A stretch of DNA of 64,000 nt. It comes from DATFFO01 sp963744905 (GTDB lineage Bacteria > Actinomycetota > Acidimicrobiia > Spongiisociales > ZC4RG35). The DNA is taken from contig CAVUUV010000003.1 of assembly GCA_963744905.1 (NCBI GenBank), positions 992,001-1,056,000 of the forward strand. The letters run 5' to 3'. The stretch's first letter is position 1; every line of letters begins with the position of its first letter. Below, one piece after another: positions 1 to 9,156 of this stretch. Below the pieces are notes generated by a model that did no database searches, was not told the origin of the DNA, and worked only from the letters and a program-made list of their open reading frames with translations. A program made the position numbers and the translations under genes.

Positions 1-465
1 GGCCCCATCGAGGTGGCCCCCGGGCCCCGCACCGGGGTCCTTCTCCCCGAGGTCCCCGGGGACTGCTCTGAGACTCTGGCCTGCCTGCCCGACCGGGGCC
101 GAGGCGAGACCATCCTGTGTTCTGTGACCCAGTGTCCCTCGCCGGGAGTGACTCAGGACGACCTGGCCCGAGCGATTGCCTGGGATCGCCTCAGGGATGC
201 CTACGAACTCGCCCACGTCGACGTGGGCCGCCCCCTCAGAGGAGGTCCGGGCGCGTTCACGGCTCCACCACCGCCGTCTCACCCCTACGACCTCGACCCC
301 ATCCAGGCATATGACATCATCGGGCCCACGGGATGCCCCGATCCCCGGGCAGGCGCCGGAGAGCTATCCCGGCATCAGGCGGCCGCTGCCATCGCCTCCC
401 TGCTCGGTCTGGCCGACTCTCAGTGCGTCTTCGATAAGGCCGAGATCTCAGCCTCCAGCCGCTGA
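1..465 (+). CDS. Partial ORF of unknown function (5' end outside window)
   Basis: The frame is open from the first base to a TGA at 463-465, and its third codon positions are strongly GC-rich, as in real genes here. The translated stretch has no family signature that I recognise. It is rich in Pro and Gly early on and ends in an Ala-rich helical stretch followed by DSQCVFDKAEISASSR. It overlaps the 3' end of the convergent aminotransferase gene by 46 bases, which is long for a real pair, so this may be only a chance open frame. The internal ATG at 13 is not supported by a ribosome binding site. Confidence 0.35.
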   Translation, partial: GPIEVAPGPRTGVLLPEVPGDCSETLACLPDRGRGETILCSVTQCPSPGVTQDDLARAIAWDRLRDAYELAHVDVGRPLRGGPGAFTAPPPPSHPYDLDPIQAYDIIGPTGCPDPRAGAGELSRHQAAAAIASLLGLADSQCVFDKAEISASSR

Positions 466-1244
466 CCCAGACTCTGGGTCACGGGACCGATCGGGTACGA
501 GCGCGACCCCAGCGCCGTCACCGGTGTCACCTCTTTGAGAGTCGACATGGCGAACACCTCGTCGGCGCCCTCCACCAGCTCCAATGGGGCCTCGACCTCG
601 GTGACACGCGGCCAGACTTCCAGGATCACCCGCCGGGTCACCGACTCGAGGATGCCCAGCCGCAGCGAAGGCGTGTAGACCGTCCCGTCCGCCACCCATC
701 CGATCGAGAAGGTAGGCCCCTCCAGGACGATCCGCTGATCACTGACCAGGAGGGCATCATCGAATCCGGCCTCCATGGCCACCCGTCCCGCGGCGAGATT
801 GGGCGCATAGGAGGTGGTCTTGACTCCGGCCAGCTCCCAGGGTCTCCCCGCCGGATGCCAGGGAGCGGGCACGGCCAGAAGCCGCACCGATTCCCGTCGA
901 GGCGGCAGTTCATGGCGCACGACGATGCACCGGCCCCGATCGGACGGCCCAGGCACGGCGGCCCCGGCGCTCAGGATCACCCTGACGACGCAGTCTCCCC
1001 GGTCCTCAGTCACTTTGGTGATCCAGAAGGTGAGCAATCGGCGGTCGGGCACCGTGATTCCCAGGGCAGCGGCACTCCGGACCAAACGGTCAATATGATC
1101 GTCAAGCCGGAACAGGCGCCCCTGGTAGGAGCGAATGGCCTCGAAACAGCCGTATCCCCTCACCACCGTCGAATCCGTCACCGGCAGGTGGTCCGTCTCC
1201 ACGCCGTCGACGAGGCAGGCGACGTCGACACCATCGGTGTTCAT
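420..1244 (-). CDS. Class IV aminotransferase (aminodeoxychorismate lyase / branched-chain aminotransferase-like)
   Basis: A PLP enzyme of fold-type IV, 274 aa, the usual length for PabC or D-amino acid/branched-chain aminotransferases. The Schiff-base lysine is K142 in VKTTSY, E175 lies in the VLEGPTF cofactor-binding segment, and the C-terminal STLKEVTPV stretch matches the family's phosphate/substrate loop. The most likely role is aminodeoxychorismate lyase (p-aminobenzoate for folate) or a related transaminase; the sequence alone does not decide. Its ATG overlaps the nadE stop as ATGA, so the two are translationally coupled. Confidence 0.8.
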   Translation of the reverse strand: MNTDGVDVACLVDGVETDHLPVTDSTVVRGYGCFEAIRSYQGRLFRLDDHIDRLVRSAAALGITVPDRRLLTFWITKVTEDRGDCVVRVILSAGAAVPGPSDRGRCIVVRHELPPRRESVRLLAVPAPWHPAGRPWELAGVKTTSYAPNLAAGRVAMEAGFDDALLVSDQRIVLEGPTFSIGWVADGTVYTPSLRLGILESVTRRVILEVWPRVTEVEAPLELVEGADEVFAMSTLKEVTPVTALGSRSYPIGPVTQSLGQRLEAEISALSKTH

Positions 1245-2911
1245 GACGGCTCGCCCCGAGGTGCCTGTCGGTAACGGTTCGTGATGGGAAGCCGGCGGTC
1301 TTTGCCAAAGGCCTTGACCGTGATCTTCACGCCCGGTGCGGCCTGGCGCCGCTTGTACTCATAGCGGTCCACCATCGAGAGGACGGTGCCCACCACATCG
1401 GGGTCGAAGCCGTCGGCGACGATCTCGTCGAAACTCATCTCGTCCTCGACGTAGCGATCCAGAATGGGGTCGAGGATCTCATATTCGGGCAGCGAGTCCG
1501 AATCCCGCTGACCCGGCCGCAGCTCGGCCGAGGGCGGTTTGGAAAGGGTGCTCTCGGGAATCACGGGGCTGGTGGTGTTCCGCCACCGGGCCAGCCGGTA
1601 GACCAGGGTCTTGAACACGTCTTTGAGCGGGGCGTAGCCCCCCACCATGTCACCGTAGAGGGTGGCGTATCCCACCGCCATCTCCGACTTGTTGCCCGTG
1701 GCTACCACCATCGGGCCGAACTTGTTGGAAACCGCCATGACGATTCCGCCCCTTATCCGGGCCTGAATGTTCTCCTCGGCCAGTCCGGGCGAAGTCCCCG
1801 AGAAGATCGGGTCCAGGACCGACAGGTAGGAGGAAAAAACGTCGTCCATCGGCACCAGGTCGAATCGGATCCCCAGGTTTTCGGCCAGGGCCCGGGCATC
1901 GTCGACCGAGTGTTTGGAGCTGTAACGGGAGGGCATGGCCAGGCCCCAGACCGAAGAGGGACCCAGGGCGTCGGCGGCGATGACCGCGGTCAGGGCGGAG
2001 TCGATGCCTCCGGAAAGGGCGATCACCACCGAATCGAACCCGTTCTTGCGCACATAGTCACCCAGCGCCACCACCAGAGCGGAGTAGACCTCGGGAATGG
2101 GCTCGAGCAGAGGCTCCACATCACCGACTTCGACCGGATCGCCTTCGAGCGGAACATCGACGATGAAGCGGTCTTCCTGGAACTGGGGAGAGCGGTGGAT
2201 GATGGTGCCGTCGGCGGCCACCACCACGCTCGCCCCGTCGAAAACGAGCTCGTCCTGACCGCCGACCAGGTTCAAGTAGACCAGGGGCACACGGTCGGCC
2301 ATGGCTCGGGCTGCCAGCATCTCCTCCCGGTCGGCTGCCTTGCCCCGATGGAAGGGCGAGGCGCTGATATTGAGTAGCAGCCTGGCGCCTGCCACCGCCT
2401 GGAGATGGGGTGGCCCGTCCGGTACCCAGATGTCCTCACAGATGGAGATGCCCAGCGGGATCCCGTTCAACTCCCAGATGCGACCGGGGTCGCCGCCGGC
2501 CAGGAAGTAACGGTTCTCGTCGAACACCCCGTAGTTGGGCAGCATCACCTTGTGATAGGTGCCCAGCAACTGGCCGTCTCTGAGCACGGCCACCGCGTTT
2601 GCCACCCTCCGGTCACCGGCGTCGACGGCCTCCCGGGAGGCGGGAGAAGCGTGGTCGACGAACCCGACCAGTGTGGTCGTGGGCCCGGAGCGCCGGGCCA
2701 GTCGGCGCACCGCTTCGATCCCGTCGTCGACGAACGAGGACCGCATCACCAGATCCTCGGGCGGGTAACCGGACACCGCCAGCTCCGGCAACAGGAGGAT
2801 CTCGGCGCCCTCGGCCTCCGCCCAGTCCATGGTTTCGGCGACCTGTTTCTCGTTGCCGGCTACGTCGCCCACGACGAGGTTGATCTGAGCACCTGCCACA
2901 CGAATCGACAT
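1241..2911 (-). CDS. nadE: Glutamine-dependent NAD+ synthetase
   Basis: Makes NAD+ from nicotinic acid adenine dinucleotide, ATP and glutamine. The 556-aa protein has an N-terminal nitrilase-type amidase domain (about 1-265) with the catalytic triad E43, K121 and C158 (GISICED), and a C-terminal synthetase domain (about 275-556) with the ATP-pyrophosphatase loop SGGIDS at 300-305. This two-domain form releases ammonia from glutamine itself. It is divergent from glnE with only 46 bases between them, and is followed by a coupled class IV aminotransferase gene. Confidence 0.95.
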   Translation of the reverse strand: MSIRVAGAQINLVVGDVAGNEKQVAETMDWAEAEGAEILLLPELAVSGYPPEDLVMRSSFVDDGIEAVRRLARRSGPTTTLVGFVDHASPASREAVDAGDRRVANAVAVLRDGQLLGTYHKVMLPNYGVFDENRYFLAGGDPGRIWELNGIPLGISICEDIWVPDGPPHLQAVAGARLLLNISASPFHRGKAADREEMLAARAMADRVPLVYLNLVGGQDELVFDGASVVVAADGTIIHRSPQFQEDRFIVDVPLEGDPVEVGDVEPLLEPIPEVYSALVVALGDYVRKNGFDSVVIALSGGIDSALTAVIAADALGPSSVWGLAMPSRYSSKHSVDDARALAENLGIRFDLVPMDDVFSSYLSVLDPIFSGTSPGLAEENIQARIRGGIVMAVSNKFGPMVVATGNKSEMAVGYATLYGDMVGGYAPLKDVFKTLVYRLARWRNTTSPVIPESTLSKPPSAELRPGQRDSDSLPEYEILDPILDRYVEDEMSFDEIVADGFDPDVVGTVLSMVDRYEYKRRQAAPGVKITVKAFGKDRRLPITNRYRQAPRGEPS

Positions 2912-2944
2912 CGTCGATGAGGATAGGGACTCCCGATACCTCTC

Positions 2945-2957
2945 TACCGTTTAGATC
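2945..2957 (+). promoter_or_regulatory. Putative -10 box and leaderless start of glnE
   Basis: TACCGT at 2945-2950 is followed by seven bases and then the GTG start at 2958. Transcription would begin at or next to the start codon. The same TACCGT + 7 + GTG arrangement precedes pheA. Confidence 0.5.
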
Positions 2958-5690
2958 GTGAGCGAAACGCCCCCTTTCACCCCTCGCACCCGTGGCCTCC
3001 TCAGAGAGATCGGGTGGCTGGAGGACGAACGGGCCGCAGCGGCCCTGCGTGTTCTCTGGTCGGGCCCCGACCCGGACGGGTCGGTCGAGCGTCTCGCCCA
3101 GTATGTGACGGCGGCCACCCCGGAAATCGACGTGCTGGGCGATCCCGAAGCGGTGAGGCGCATCGCCCACCTGGCGGGCGCCAGCCCGGAGCTCTGTCGC
3201 CAACTGACCCACCATCCCCGGTGGCTGGTGGAGATCCCCCGAGACGACCCGGTCGGTACGGTGCGGGCGACCCTGGCCAGGGTGGCCGGGGACGACCTTG
3301 CCGGCCAGATCGACGTAGCTGAGGGAGGACGGCTCCTTTCGGGGATGGCCGACGAACTAGTAGGCCAGATCCTGGATGAGGTGTCCGGGGTCGATACCCC
3401 GCCCATGGCCGTCATCGCCTTCGGAAAGTGGGGCGGCACGGAGCTCAACTACTGGTCCGACATCGACCTGGGGTTCGTTTATGACGGGTCTTCGACCGAT
3501 GCCGACGCTGCCAACCGGACGGCGCGCGCCGTCATGCAACGGCTCGGTAACGGAGAGGACGGCCTGGTGATCAATGCCGATGCCGGGCTGAGACCGGAGG
3601 GAAGCCGCGGGCCCCTGGCCCGCTCACTTACCGCTTATCGGGTCTACTACGAGCGGTGGGCGGAACCCTGGGAGTTCCAGGCGCTGCTCAAGGTCCGGCC
3701 AGCGGCGGGAGACTCCGAGGTCGGCGCCGGGTTCCTGGAGATGGTGGAGGAGGTCCTCTGGCCGGAGACCATCGACCCCGACACCATCCGCTCCCTCCGC
3801 TCCCTCAAGGCGAGGGTCGAGGCGGGAGCCCAGCCCGGGGATCTGAAGCGGGCGCCCGGCGGCATCCGTGACGTCGAATTCGCCATCCAGATGCTGCAAC
3901 TGGTCCACGGCCGTTTCGATCGCCAATTGCGGAGGACGTCCACCCTGGGGTTGATCGAGGCCCTGACCGCCGGCGACTACGTCGACCCGGAAACGGCCCA
4001 GGAACTGGAGCGGGCCTACCGGTGGCTCCGGGCGGTCGAGCATCGGCTGCAGCTGTGGGAGCTCCACCAGACCCACCTCCTCCCCCCGGGTGATACGGAG
4101 CGGGAGCGGCTCGCCCGGACGATGGGTTATCGCGACGGATCCAGCGGCAGCGCCCGGGACCAGTTCGAGGCCGACCTGGTCTTGCACCGCTCGACGGTGC
4201 GACGCATCCACCAGGACCTCTACTTCCGACCACTGCTGGAAGCCTTCGCCGCCACCCCGGTCACCGGCCTGAGCCGGGAAGGGGCCGAGCGCAGACTGAC
4301 CGCGCTGGGGTTTCGGGATGTGCCCGCCGCGGTGCGCACCTTCGAAGAGCTGACCGCGGGCCTGTCACGGCGCAGTCGGATGATGCACCAGATGCTTCCG
4401 CTGATCATCGACTGGCTGGCCGATTCCCCCGACCCGGATCTGGGCCTCGACCAGCTCCGACTGCTGGCGGCCGATACACATGACCACCGTGAACTCATCG
4501 CCGCACTCCACGAACGGCCCGTGGCCGGATCACGTCTCGCTTTCCTCCTGGGAAGCAGTCGCCTCCTCGGCCAGTACCTGGACCGCATCCCCGAATTCCT
4601 TCCCCGCCTATCCGACGATCAGGCCCTGACTCGACTCCGTCGCCAGCCCGAACTGGAGCAACGGCTGAGGCGGAGAGTCGACTCGCGTCCCGAGATGGAG
4701 GAGAAGGAGGGCACCATCCGCCGCTTCGCCAGACGCCAGATCTTGCGGGTGGCGGCACGGGACCTGCTCTCGATGGCCGGCGTGGACGACACGATGACGG
4801 ATCTGACCGACGCGGCAGATGCCGCCACCCGGGTGGCCGCATCTGTGGCAATGACCGGCGCCCCTCTGGCAGTGATCGCCCTGGGACGCTGGGGAGGCAG
4901 CGAGCTGAGCTACGGGTCCGACCTCGATCTGATCTACATCTACGACGGGTCTCTCAGCAGCGACTCTGCTCTGGACCTGGCCGTTCGCTTCCGAGATCTC
5001 CTGGCGCGCCCTGCCGGAGACGGGGTGGCCTACGATCTCGACACCGGCCTGCGCCCCGAGGGTCGGTCGGGACCACTGGTCAGGTCACTGGCCTCCTACC
5101 GCGCCTACTACCAGCGGTGGGCCCAGACCTGGGAGCTGCAGGCACTGGTGAAGGCCCGACCGGTGGCGGGGGACCCGGATTTGGGCGAGGCGTTCATGGC
5201 CATGATCGATCCCTTCGTGTGGCGCCGACCCTTTCCGCCCAAAGCAGCATCCGAGGTGAGACAGATGAAGGCCCGTATCGAGAAAGAGCGCATCCCCTCC
5301 GGTGAGAACCCCGACTTCCATCTCAAGCTGGGCCCGGGCGGCCTGGTGGACGTGGAATTCCTGGCTCAGCTCCTCCAGTTGAACCACGGCGGCGAGAATC
5401 CCGCCGTCCGGGTGACCCCCACCCTGGAGGCACTGGACCGGTTGTGCGAGGCGGGAGCTCTGACCCCCGACGAGGTAGCCGACCTGGCCGCCGCCTACCG
5501 CTTCTGCACTCACGTCCGCAATCGCCTCTTCCTCCAGTCGGGTCGACAAGCCCACTCCCTCCCCACCGATCCCACCGAGGAGTGGCGCCTGGCCATGTCC
5601 CTCGGCTACCAGCGCCGCGGCGACCTCCGCGAGGACTACCGCCGGGTCACCCGCCGCGCCCGCCGCATCTTCACGGATCGCTTCTTCTAG
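2958..5690 (+). CDS. glnE: Glutamine synthetase adenylyltransferase / adenylyl-removing enzyme
   Basis: Bifunctional regulator of glutamine synthetase in nitrogen control, 910 aa, close to the usual family length. Two nucleotidyltransferase domains are visible. The N-terminal one carries GKWGGTELNYWSDID at about 156-170 with the metal Asp pair D168/D170 (deadenylylation). The C-terminal one carries GRWGGSELSYGSDLDL at about 643-658 (adenylylation). Each is followed by a helical domain with a KxGxGGxxDVEF-type motif (APGGIRDVEF and GPGGLVDVEF). The GTG start at 2958 fits a leaderless promoter. A 55-bp dispersed repeat begins on the last base of the stop codon. Confidence 0.96.
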   Translation: MSETPPFTPRTRGLLREIGWLEDERAAAALRVLWSGPDPDGSVERLAQYVTAATPEIDVLGDPEAVRRIAHLAGASPELCRQLTHHPRWLVEIPRDDPVGTVRATLARVAGDDLAGQIDVAEGGRLLSGMADELVGQILDEVSGVDTPPMAVIAFGKWGGTELNYWSDIDLGFVYDGSSTDADAANRTARAVMQRLGNGEDGLVINADAGLRPEGSRGPLARSLTAYRVYYERWAEPWEFQALLKVRPAAGDSEVGAGFLEMVEEVLWPETIDPDTIRSLRSLKARVEAGAQPGDLKRAPGGIRDVEFAIQMLQLVHGRFDRQLRRTSTLGLIEALTAGDYVDPETAQELERAYRWLRAVEHRLQLWELHQTHLLPPGDTERERLARTMGYRDGSSGSARDQFEADLVLHRSTVRRIHQDLYFRPLLEAFAATPVTGLSREGAERRLTALGFRDVPAAVRTFEELTAGLSRRSRMMHQMLPLIIDWLADSPDPDLGLDQLRLLAADTHDHRELIAALHERPVAGSRLAFLLGSSRLLGQYLDRIPEFLPRLSDDQALTRLRRQPELEQRLRRRVDSRPEMEEKEGTIRRFARRQILRVAARDLLSMAGVDDTMTDLTDAADAATRVAASVAMTGAPLAVIALGRWGGSELSYGSDLDLIYIYDGSLSSDSALDLAVRFRDLLARPAGDGVAYDLDTGLRPEGRSGPLVRSLASYRAYYQRWAQTWELQALVKARPVAGDPDLGEAFMAMIDPFVWRRPFPPKAASEVRQMKARIEKERIPSGENPDFHLKLGPGGLVDVEFLAQLLQLNHGGENPAVRVTPTLEALDRLCEAGALTPDEVADLAAAYRFCTHVRNRLFLQSGRQAHSLPTDPTEEWRLAMSLGYQRRGDLREDYRRVTRRARRIFTDRFF

Positions 5691-5744
5691 CGTTTTTATC
5701 AGCGAAACGGCCCCTCCAGGGTGCCCATTTGTAGGGGAGAACGC
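5690..5744 (+). repeat. 55-bp dispersed palindromic repeat, copy 1
   Basis: Begins GCGTTTTTATCAGC and ends GGGGAGAACGC; the ends form a short inverted repeat. The inner hairpin (AAACGG...CCATTT) has decayed relative to the other two copies at 15595-15649 and 16632-16686. It sits directly against the glnE stop codon. It could also act as a terminator, but there is no U-tract. Confidence 0.8.
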
Positions 5745-5790
5745 GTTCGGGCTCGGCTACCGGTGCCTCTCGCCGTTATCCTCACCGGCG

Positions 5791-6966
5791 ATGATCGCCC
5801 CCAATGAGTTGCGGGGATTGGCCGCCGGGGTGCTCCCCACCGTCACCGAGTTACGGCGTGCAATCCATCGCAATCCCGAACTCTCCTTTCACGAGTTCGC
5901 CACAACCGAGCGGGTCGCCACCGCCCTCCAATACGCTGGTCTCGACCCGAAGGTGCGCCACACCGGCACCGGACTCACCGCCGAGGTGGGCCAGGGAGAG
6001 AAGGTGGTCGGCTTCCGGGCCGACATGGATGCGCTTCCCATTTCGGAGCCGGCCGACAACCCCTTTGCGTCCCAGGTAGAGGGAGCGATGCACGCCTGCG
6101 GACATGACGCCCACACCGCGATCGGGACCGGCATCGCCCTGGCTCTGGCCCGGGCCCGGCTCCCGGGCAGGATCCGATTCGTGTTCCAGCCCGGCGAAGA
6201 GGCCTTCCCGGGCGGTGCTCTCGAGCTGGTGCGTGACGGCATCGTGGACGACCTCTCCGCCATCATCGCCTTCCACGTCGACCCGTCGCTCGAAGTGGGC
6301 TCGGTGGGGCTGCGGACCGGAGCCGTCACCGGCTCGGCCGACAGGTTCCGCATTCGACTCGAGGGCCCCGGTGGTCACACGGCCCGTCCTCACCGAACCG
6401 TGGACCTGATCTATGCAGCCGGACGGCTGGTAACCGAGCTGCCGACCCTGGTGCAGAGGATGGTCGACCCGCGGCGTCCGGTCACGGTGGTGTTCGGACG
6501 CATCGCTGGAGGCAGTGCCGAGAACGTCGTGCCGACCAGGCTCGAGATGGGGGGAACGGTGAGGACGATCGATCGCACCCTGTGGGACGAGATGCCCGAC
6601 CTGGTCTCCACCCTGGTCGAGCAGATCCTCATCCCTACGAAAGCTAAAGCCTCGATCGAGTATGTGCGGGGTATTCCGCCCGTGGTCAACGATCCGGGCG
6701 TCATCGGCGCGGCCCGCGATGCCATTTCGGGTCTGCTCGGGCCGCAAGCCGTCACCAGCACCCGAACCTCCATGGGCGCCGAAGACTTCTCCCGCTATCT
6801 GGACAGGATCCCCGGGGCACTGATGCGGCTGGGTACGGCCCCTGACCGGGGATCGATCGACCTCCACTCAGAAGGCTTCGTCCTCGACGAGCGCGCCCTG
6901 GAAACCGGGATACTGGCCGGCGCCGCCACCCTGCTCCACCTGCTGGGACCCGAACCCCTTCCTTGA
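5791..6966 (+). CDS. M20 family metallo-amidohydrolase (hippurate/N-acyl-amino acid hydrolase type)
   Basis: Zinc or manganese amidohydrolase of the M20D type, 391 aa, which removes acyl groups from N-acyl amino acids or related amides; the substrate is not evident. Metal ligands are visible in order: the HACGHDAH motif (about 101-108), the EE pair in QPGEEAFPGG (about 136-137, the general base), H in FHVDPSLEVG (about 162) and the late His in DLHSEGF (about 358). A dimerisation lid domain lies between about 180 and 295. A TATCCT box eight bases before the ATG suggests a near-leaderless start. It stands alone, convergent with tyrA. Confidence 0.9.
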   Translation: MIAPNELRGLAAGVLPTVTELRRAIHRNPELSFHEFATTERVATALQYAGLDPKVRHTGTGLTAEVGQGEKVVGFRADMDALPISEPADNPFASQVEGAMHACGHDAHTAIGTGIALALARARLPGRIRFVFQPGEEAFPGGALELVRDGIVDDLSAIIAFHVDPSLEVGSVGLRTGAVTGSADRFRIRLEGPGGHTARPHRTVDLIYAAGRLVTELPTLVQRMVDPRRPVTVVFGRIAGGSAENVVPTRLEMGGTVRTIDRTLWDEMPDLVSTLVEQILIPTKAKASIEYVRGIPPVVNDPGVIGAARDAISGLLGPQAVTSTRTSMGAEDFSRYLDRIPGALMRLGTAPDRGSIDLHSEGFVLDERALETGILAGAATLLHLLGPEPLP

Positions 6967-6981
6967 TGGTCTGGCACTACT

Positions 6982-8001
6982 TCAGCCGACCAGCCTGAAC
7001 CCTTCCGCTCTCAGGGCCTGGGCGAGTTCCCCCTCCTGGCCCATCCTGACCGAGAGGGTGAGGATGCCCCCTCCTCCCCTGGTGGCATGACGAAGCTGGA
7101 GGTCTCGAACATCGGCACCCGTCCTGGCCAGGGCATGGCCGACACGGGCGATCTCGCCGGGACGATCCTCGAGTAGCACCTGCACCGCCGCCACCGGGGC
7201 CGCCAGACCTTCCCGCACCGCGCGAGCCGACTGGAGAGCTCCAGTCACTTCATCGCGATCCTGTGCGGCGATGCAGTCGGCCCACCAGCGCAGATCCTCA
7301 CTCAGTGATCGGACCAGCCGAGCGACTTGGGCCCGGTTCTCGTTGAGTATGTCGATCCACCAGGCGGGGTCGGAGAGGGCAATACGGGTCAGGTCTCGAA
7401 AACCACCCGCGGCCAGCGACAGGGCGCCACCCTCATCTGCCACCAGGTTCACCAGAGCGGAGGCGAGAACCTGAGGGACGTGGCTGACGGCGGCAACGGC
7501 CGCATCGTGCTCGGCGGCCGCCATCCTCACCGGACGCGCCCCCAGAGTCTCGACGATCTTCTCCATCCGGGCCAGGTCGGCCTCAGCCGCACCATCGGTG
7601 ACCAATATCCAGCTGGCGCCGTGGAACATGGCCGGACTGGCGGCGCTCGGTCCCGAACTCTCTCTTCCGGCCATGGGATGACCACCCACGAAATGAGCCA
7701 AATGGGATCCCGCCCTGACCACCGGGGTTTTCACGCCCGCCACATCGGTGACGAGTGCATCGGTACGAAGGTCGCCCAAGGCATCGATGATGGCCCGCAC
7801 CGGCCCGGCCAGGACCACCAGATCGGCTTCTTTCGCTGCCGGCTCTATCCCGGCCGCGATCGTTTCGATCCCGCCCATCTCCCGGGCCCCTTGCAGAGCC
7901 GCCGAGGAGGGATCCCAGCCGGCAACCGCCCAGCCTTTACGGCCCAGGCCCGCCCCCACCGAGGCACCGATCAGCCCGGTCCCGAGAACAAGGGCCTTCA
8001 T
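6982..8001 (-). CDS. tyrA: Prephenate dehydrogenase with C-terminal ACT domain
   Basis: Converts prephenate to 4-hydroxyphenylpyruvate in tyrosine synthesis. The 339-aa protein starts with the NAD(P)-binding Rossmann motif GTGLIG (7-12). The central segment GGHPMAGRESSGP is the classic prephenate dehydrogenase active-site stretch, and an ACT fold occupies about 265-339, suggesting feedback control by tyrosine. It lies one base downstream of aroF, which feeds the same pathway, so the two form an operon. Confidence 0.93.
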   Translation of the reverse strand: MKALVLGTGLIGASVGAGLGRKGWAVAGWDPSSAALQGAREMGGIETIAAGIEPAAKEADLVVLAGPVRAIIDALGDLRTDALVTDVAGVKTPVVRAGSHLAHFVGGHPMAGRESSGPSAASPAMFHGASWILVTDGAAEADLARMEKIVETLGARPVRMAAAEHDAAVAAVSHVPQVLASALVNLVADEGGALSLAAGGFRDLTRIALSDPAWWIDILNENRAQVARLVRSLSEDLRWWADCIAAQDRDEVTGALQSARAVREGLAAPVAAVQVLLEDRPGEIARVGHALARTGADVRDLQLRHATRGGGGILTLSVRMGQEGELAQALRAEGFRLVG

Positions 8002-8002
8002 G

Positions 8003-9016
8003 TCAGAGCTTGAGACCCACTACCTCGGCGAGGGCACGCAAAGAGTCCATCATCTCGGCGAACTCGGCCGGTAGCAGTGCCTGGGCGCCGTCGACCTTGG
8101 CCGTGTCGGGGGTGGGGTGAACGTCGACCATGATGGCGTCCGCCCCGATGGCCACGGCAGCCCGGCTGAGCGGCGCCACCAGATCGCGACGGCCGCCAGA
8201 ATGGGAGGGGTCGACCAGAACGGGCAGGTGGGACAGAGCCTTGACGATCGGCACTGCCGTTATGTCCAGCGTGTTTCGGCTGGCGGTCTCGAAGGTGCGG
8301 ATCCCCCGCTCCGCCATGATGATCTGATGGTTCCCTTCCTTGTATACGTACTCGGCGGCGTTGAGCCACTCCTCGATCGTGGCGGTGAATCCCCGCTTCA
8401 ACAGAACCGGCTTGGGCTGGCGCCCCACCTCCGTGAGCAGGGTGAAGTTGGCCATGTTCCGCGTGCCGATCCGCAAGATGTCGGCGTACGAGGAGACCAG
8501 GTTCACGTCACGAGGATCGAGCACCTCGGCCACGAAGGGCAGATCGAACTCCTCGCGGGCGTCGGAGAGGATCTTGAGACCTTCCTCGCCCAGGCCCTGA
8601 AATGAGTAAGGCGAGGTGCGGGGTTTGAAGGCGTCTCCCCTGAGAATGGTGGCGCCGGCCTTCTGGACCGCCTCGGCGGTGCGGAACAACTGATCCCGAC
8701 TCTCCACCGCGCAGGGCCCGGCGACAACCGTGAAGTGGCCCCCGCCGATCGTTGTCCCTCGCACCTCCAGCACGGTGTCCTCAGGCTGGAAGTCACGGCT
8801 GACGAACTTGAACGGCTTCATGACGGGCACAGCTCGCTCCACCCCCGACATGGCCTCCCAGGGAAGCTGGCGAATCGCCTCCCGATCCCCCAGAGCCCCG
8901 ATGACGGTACGAAACTGACCCACAGAGACGTGGGCCTCCGATCCGACCGAACGCAAGCGGTCCACCACCGCCTCGATATCGGCGTCGGTGGCGGTCTTGT
9001 TCATGACGATGATCAT
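8003..9016 (-). CDS. aroF: 3-deoxy-D-arabino-heptulosonate 7-phosphate synthase with N-terminal ferredoxin-like regulatory domain
   Basis: First step of the shikimate pathway (phosphoenolpyruvate + erythrose 4-phosphate). It has the layout of the Thermotoga-type enzyme: a ferredoxin-like regulatory domain (about 1-70) before the barrel. Recognisable blocks are AGPCAVESRDQ, GDAFKPRTSPYSFQG, LLKRGF, ERGIRTFE and LVDPSHSGGRR. I place the start at the ATG at 9016 (337 aa) because GGGAAG lies nine bases upstream; the ATG at 9025 would leave no spacing, and longer versions lack family support. It heads an operon with tyrA. Confidence 0.92.
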   Translation of the reverse strand: MIIVMNKTATDADIEAVVDRLRSVGSEAHVSVGQFRTVIGALGDREAIRQLPWEAMSGVERAVPVMKPFKFVSRDFQPEDTVLEVRGTTIGGGHFTVVAGPCAVESRDQLFRTAEAVQKAGATILRGDAFKPRTSPYSFQGLGEEGLKILSDAREEFDLPFVAEVLDPRDVNLVSSYADILRIGTRNMANFTLLTEVGRQPKPVLLKRGFTATIEEWLNAAEYVYKEGNHQIIMAERGIRTFETASRNTLDITAVPIVKALSHLPVLVDPSHSGGRRDLVAPLSRAAVAIGADAIMVDVHPTPDTAKVDGAQALLPAEFAEMMDSLRALAEVVGLKL

Positions 9017-9121
9017 CGAGGACATCTTCCCAATTCGATTGCAGTTTGGCCTCTCCCCCCACAACATCAAATCTCGGTGTAGGGCTGTGCGGATCCCCTT
9101 CCGGGTGGGCTCGTACCGTGC

Positions 9122-9156
9122 TTGCAATAGTTAGCACTCCGCTGTATAATGCAATT
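9122..9156 (+). promoter_or_regulatory. Strong sigma-70-type promoter giving a leaderless mRNA for the XRE regulator
   Basis: TTGCAA (9122-9127), a 17-base spacer and a perfect TATAAT (9145-9150) are followed by six bases and the GTG start at 9157. The spacer contains TTAGCACTC (9131-9139), identical to one arm of the CIRCE operator, but the second arm is absent. Transcription should start on or next to the start codon. Confidence 0.75.

Noticed and set aside
5690..5744. Simple rho-independent terminator of glnE
   Set aside because: No U-tract follows the stem, and identical repeats stand between divergent genes elsewhere, so a repeat family fits better. A secondary terminator role remains possible.
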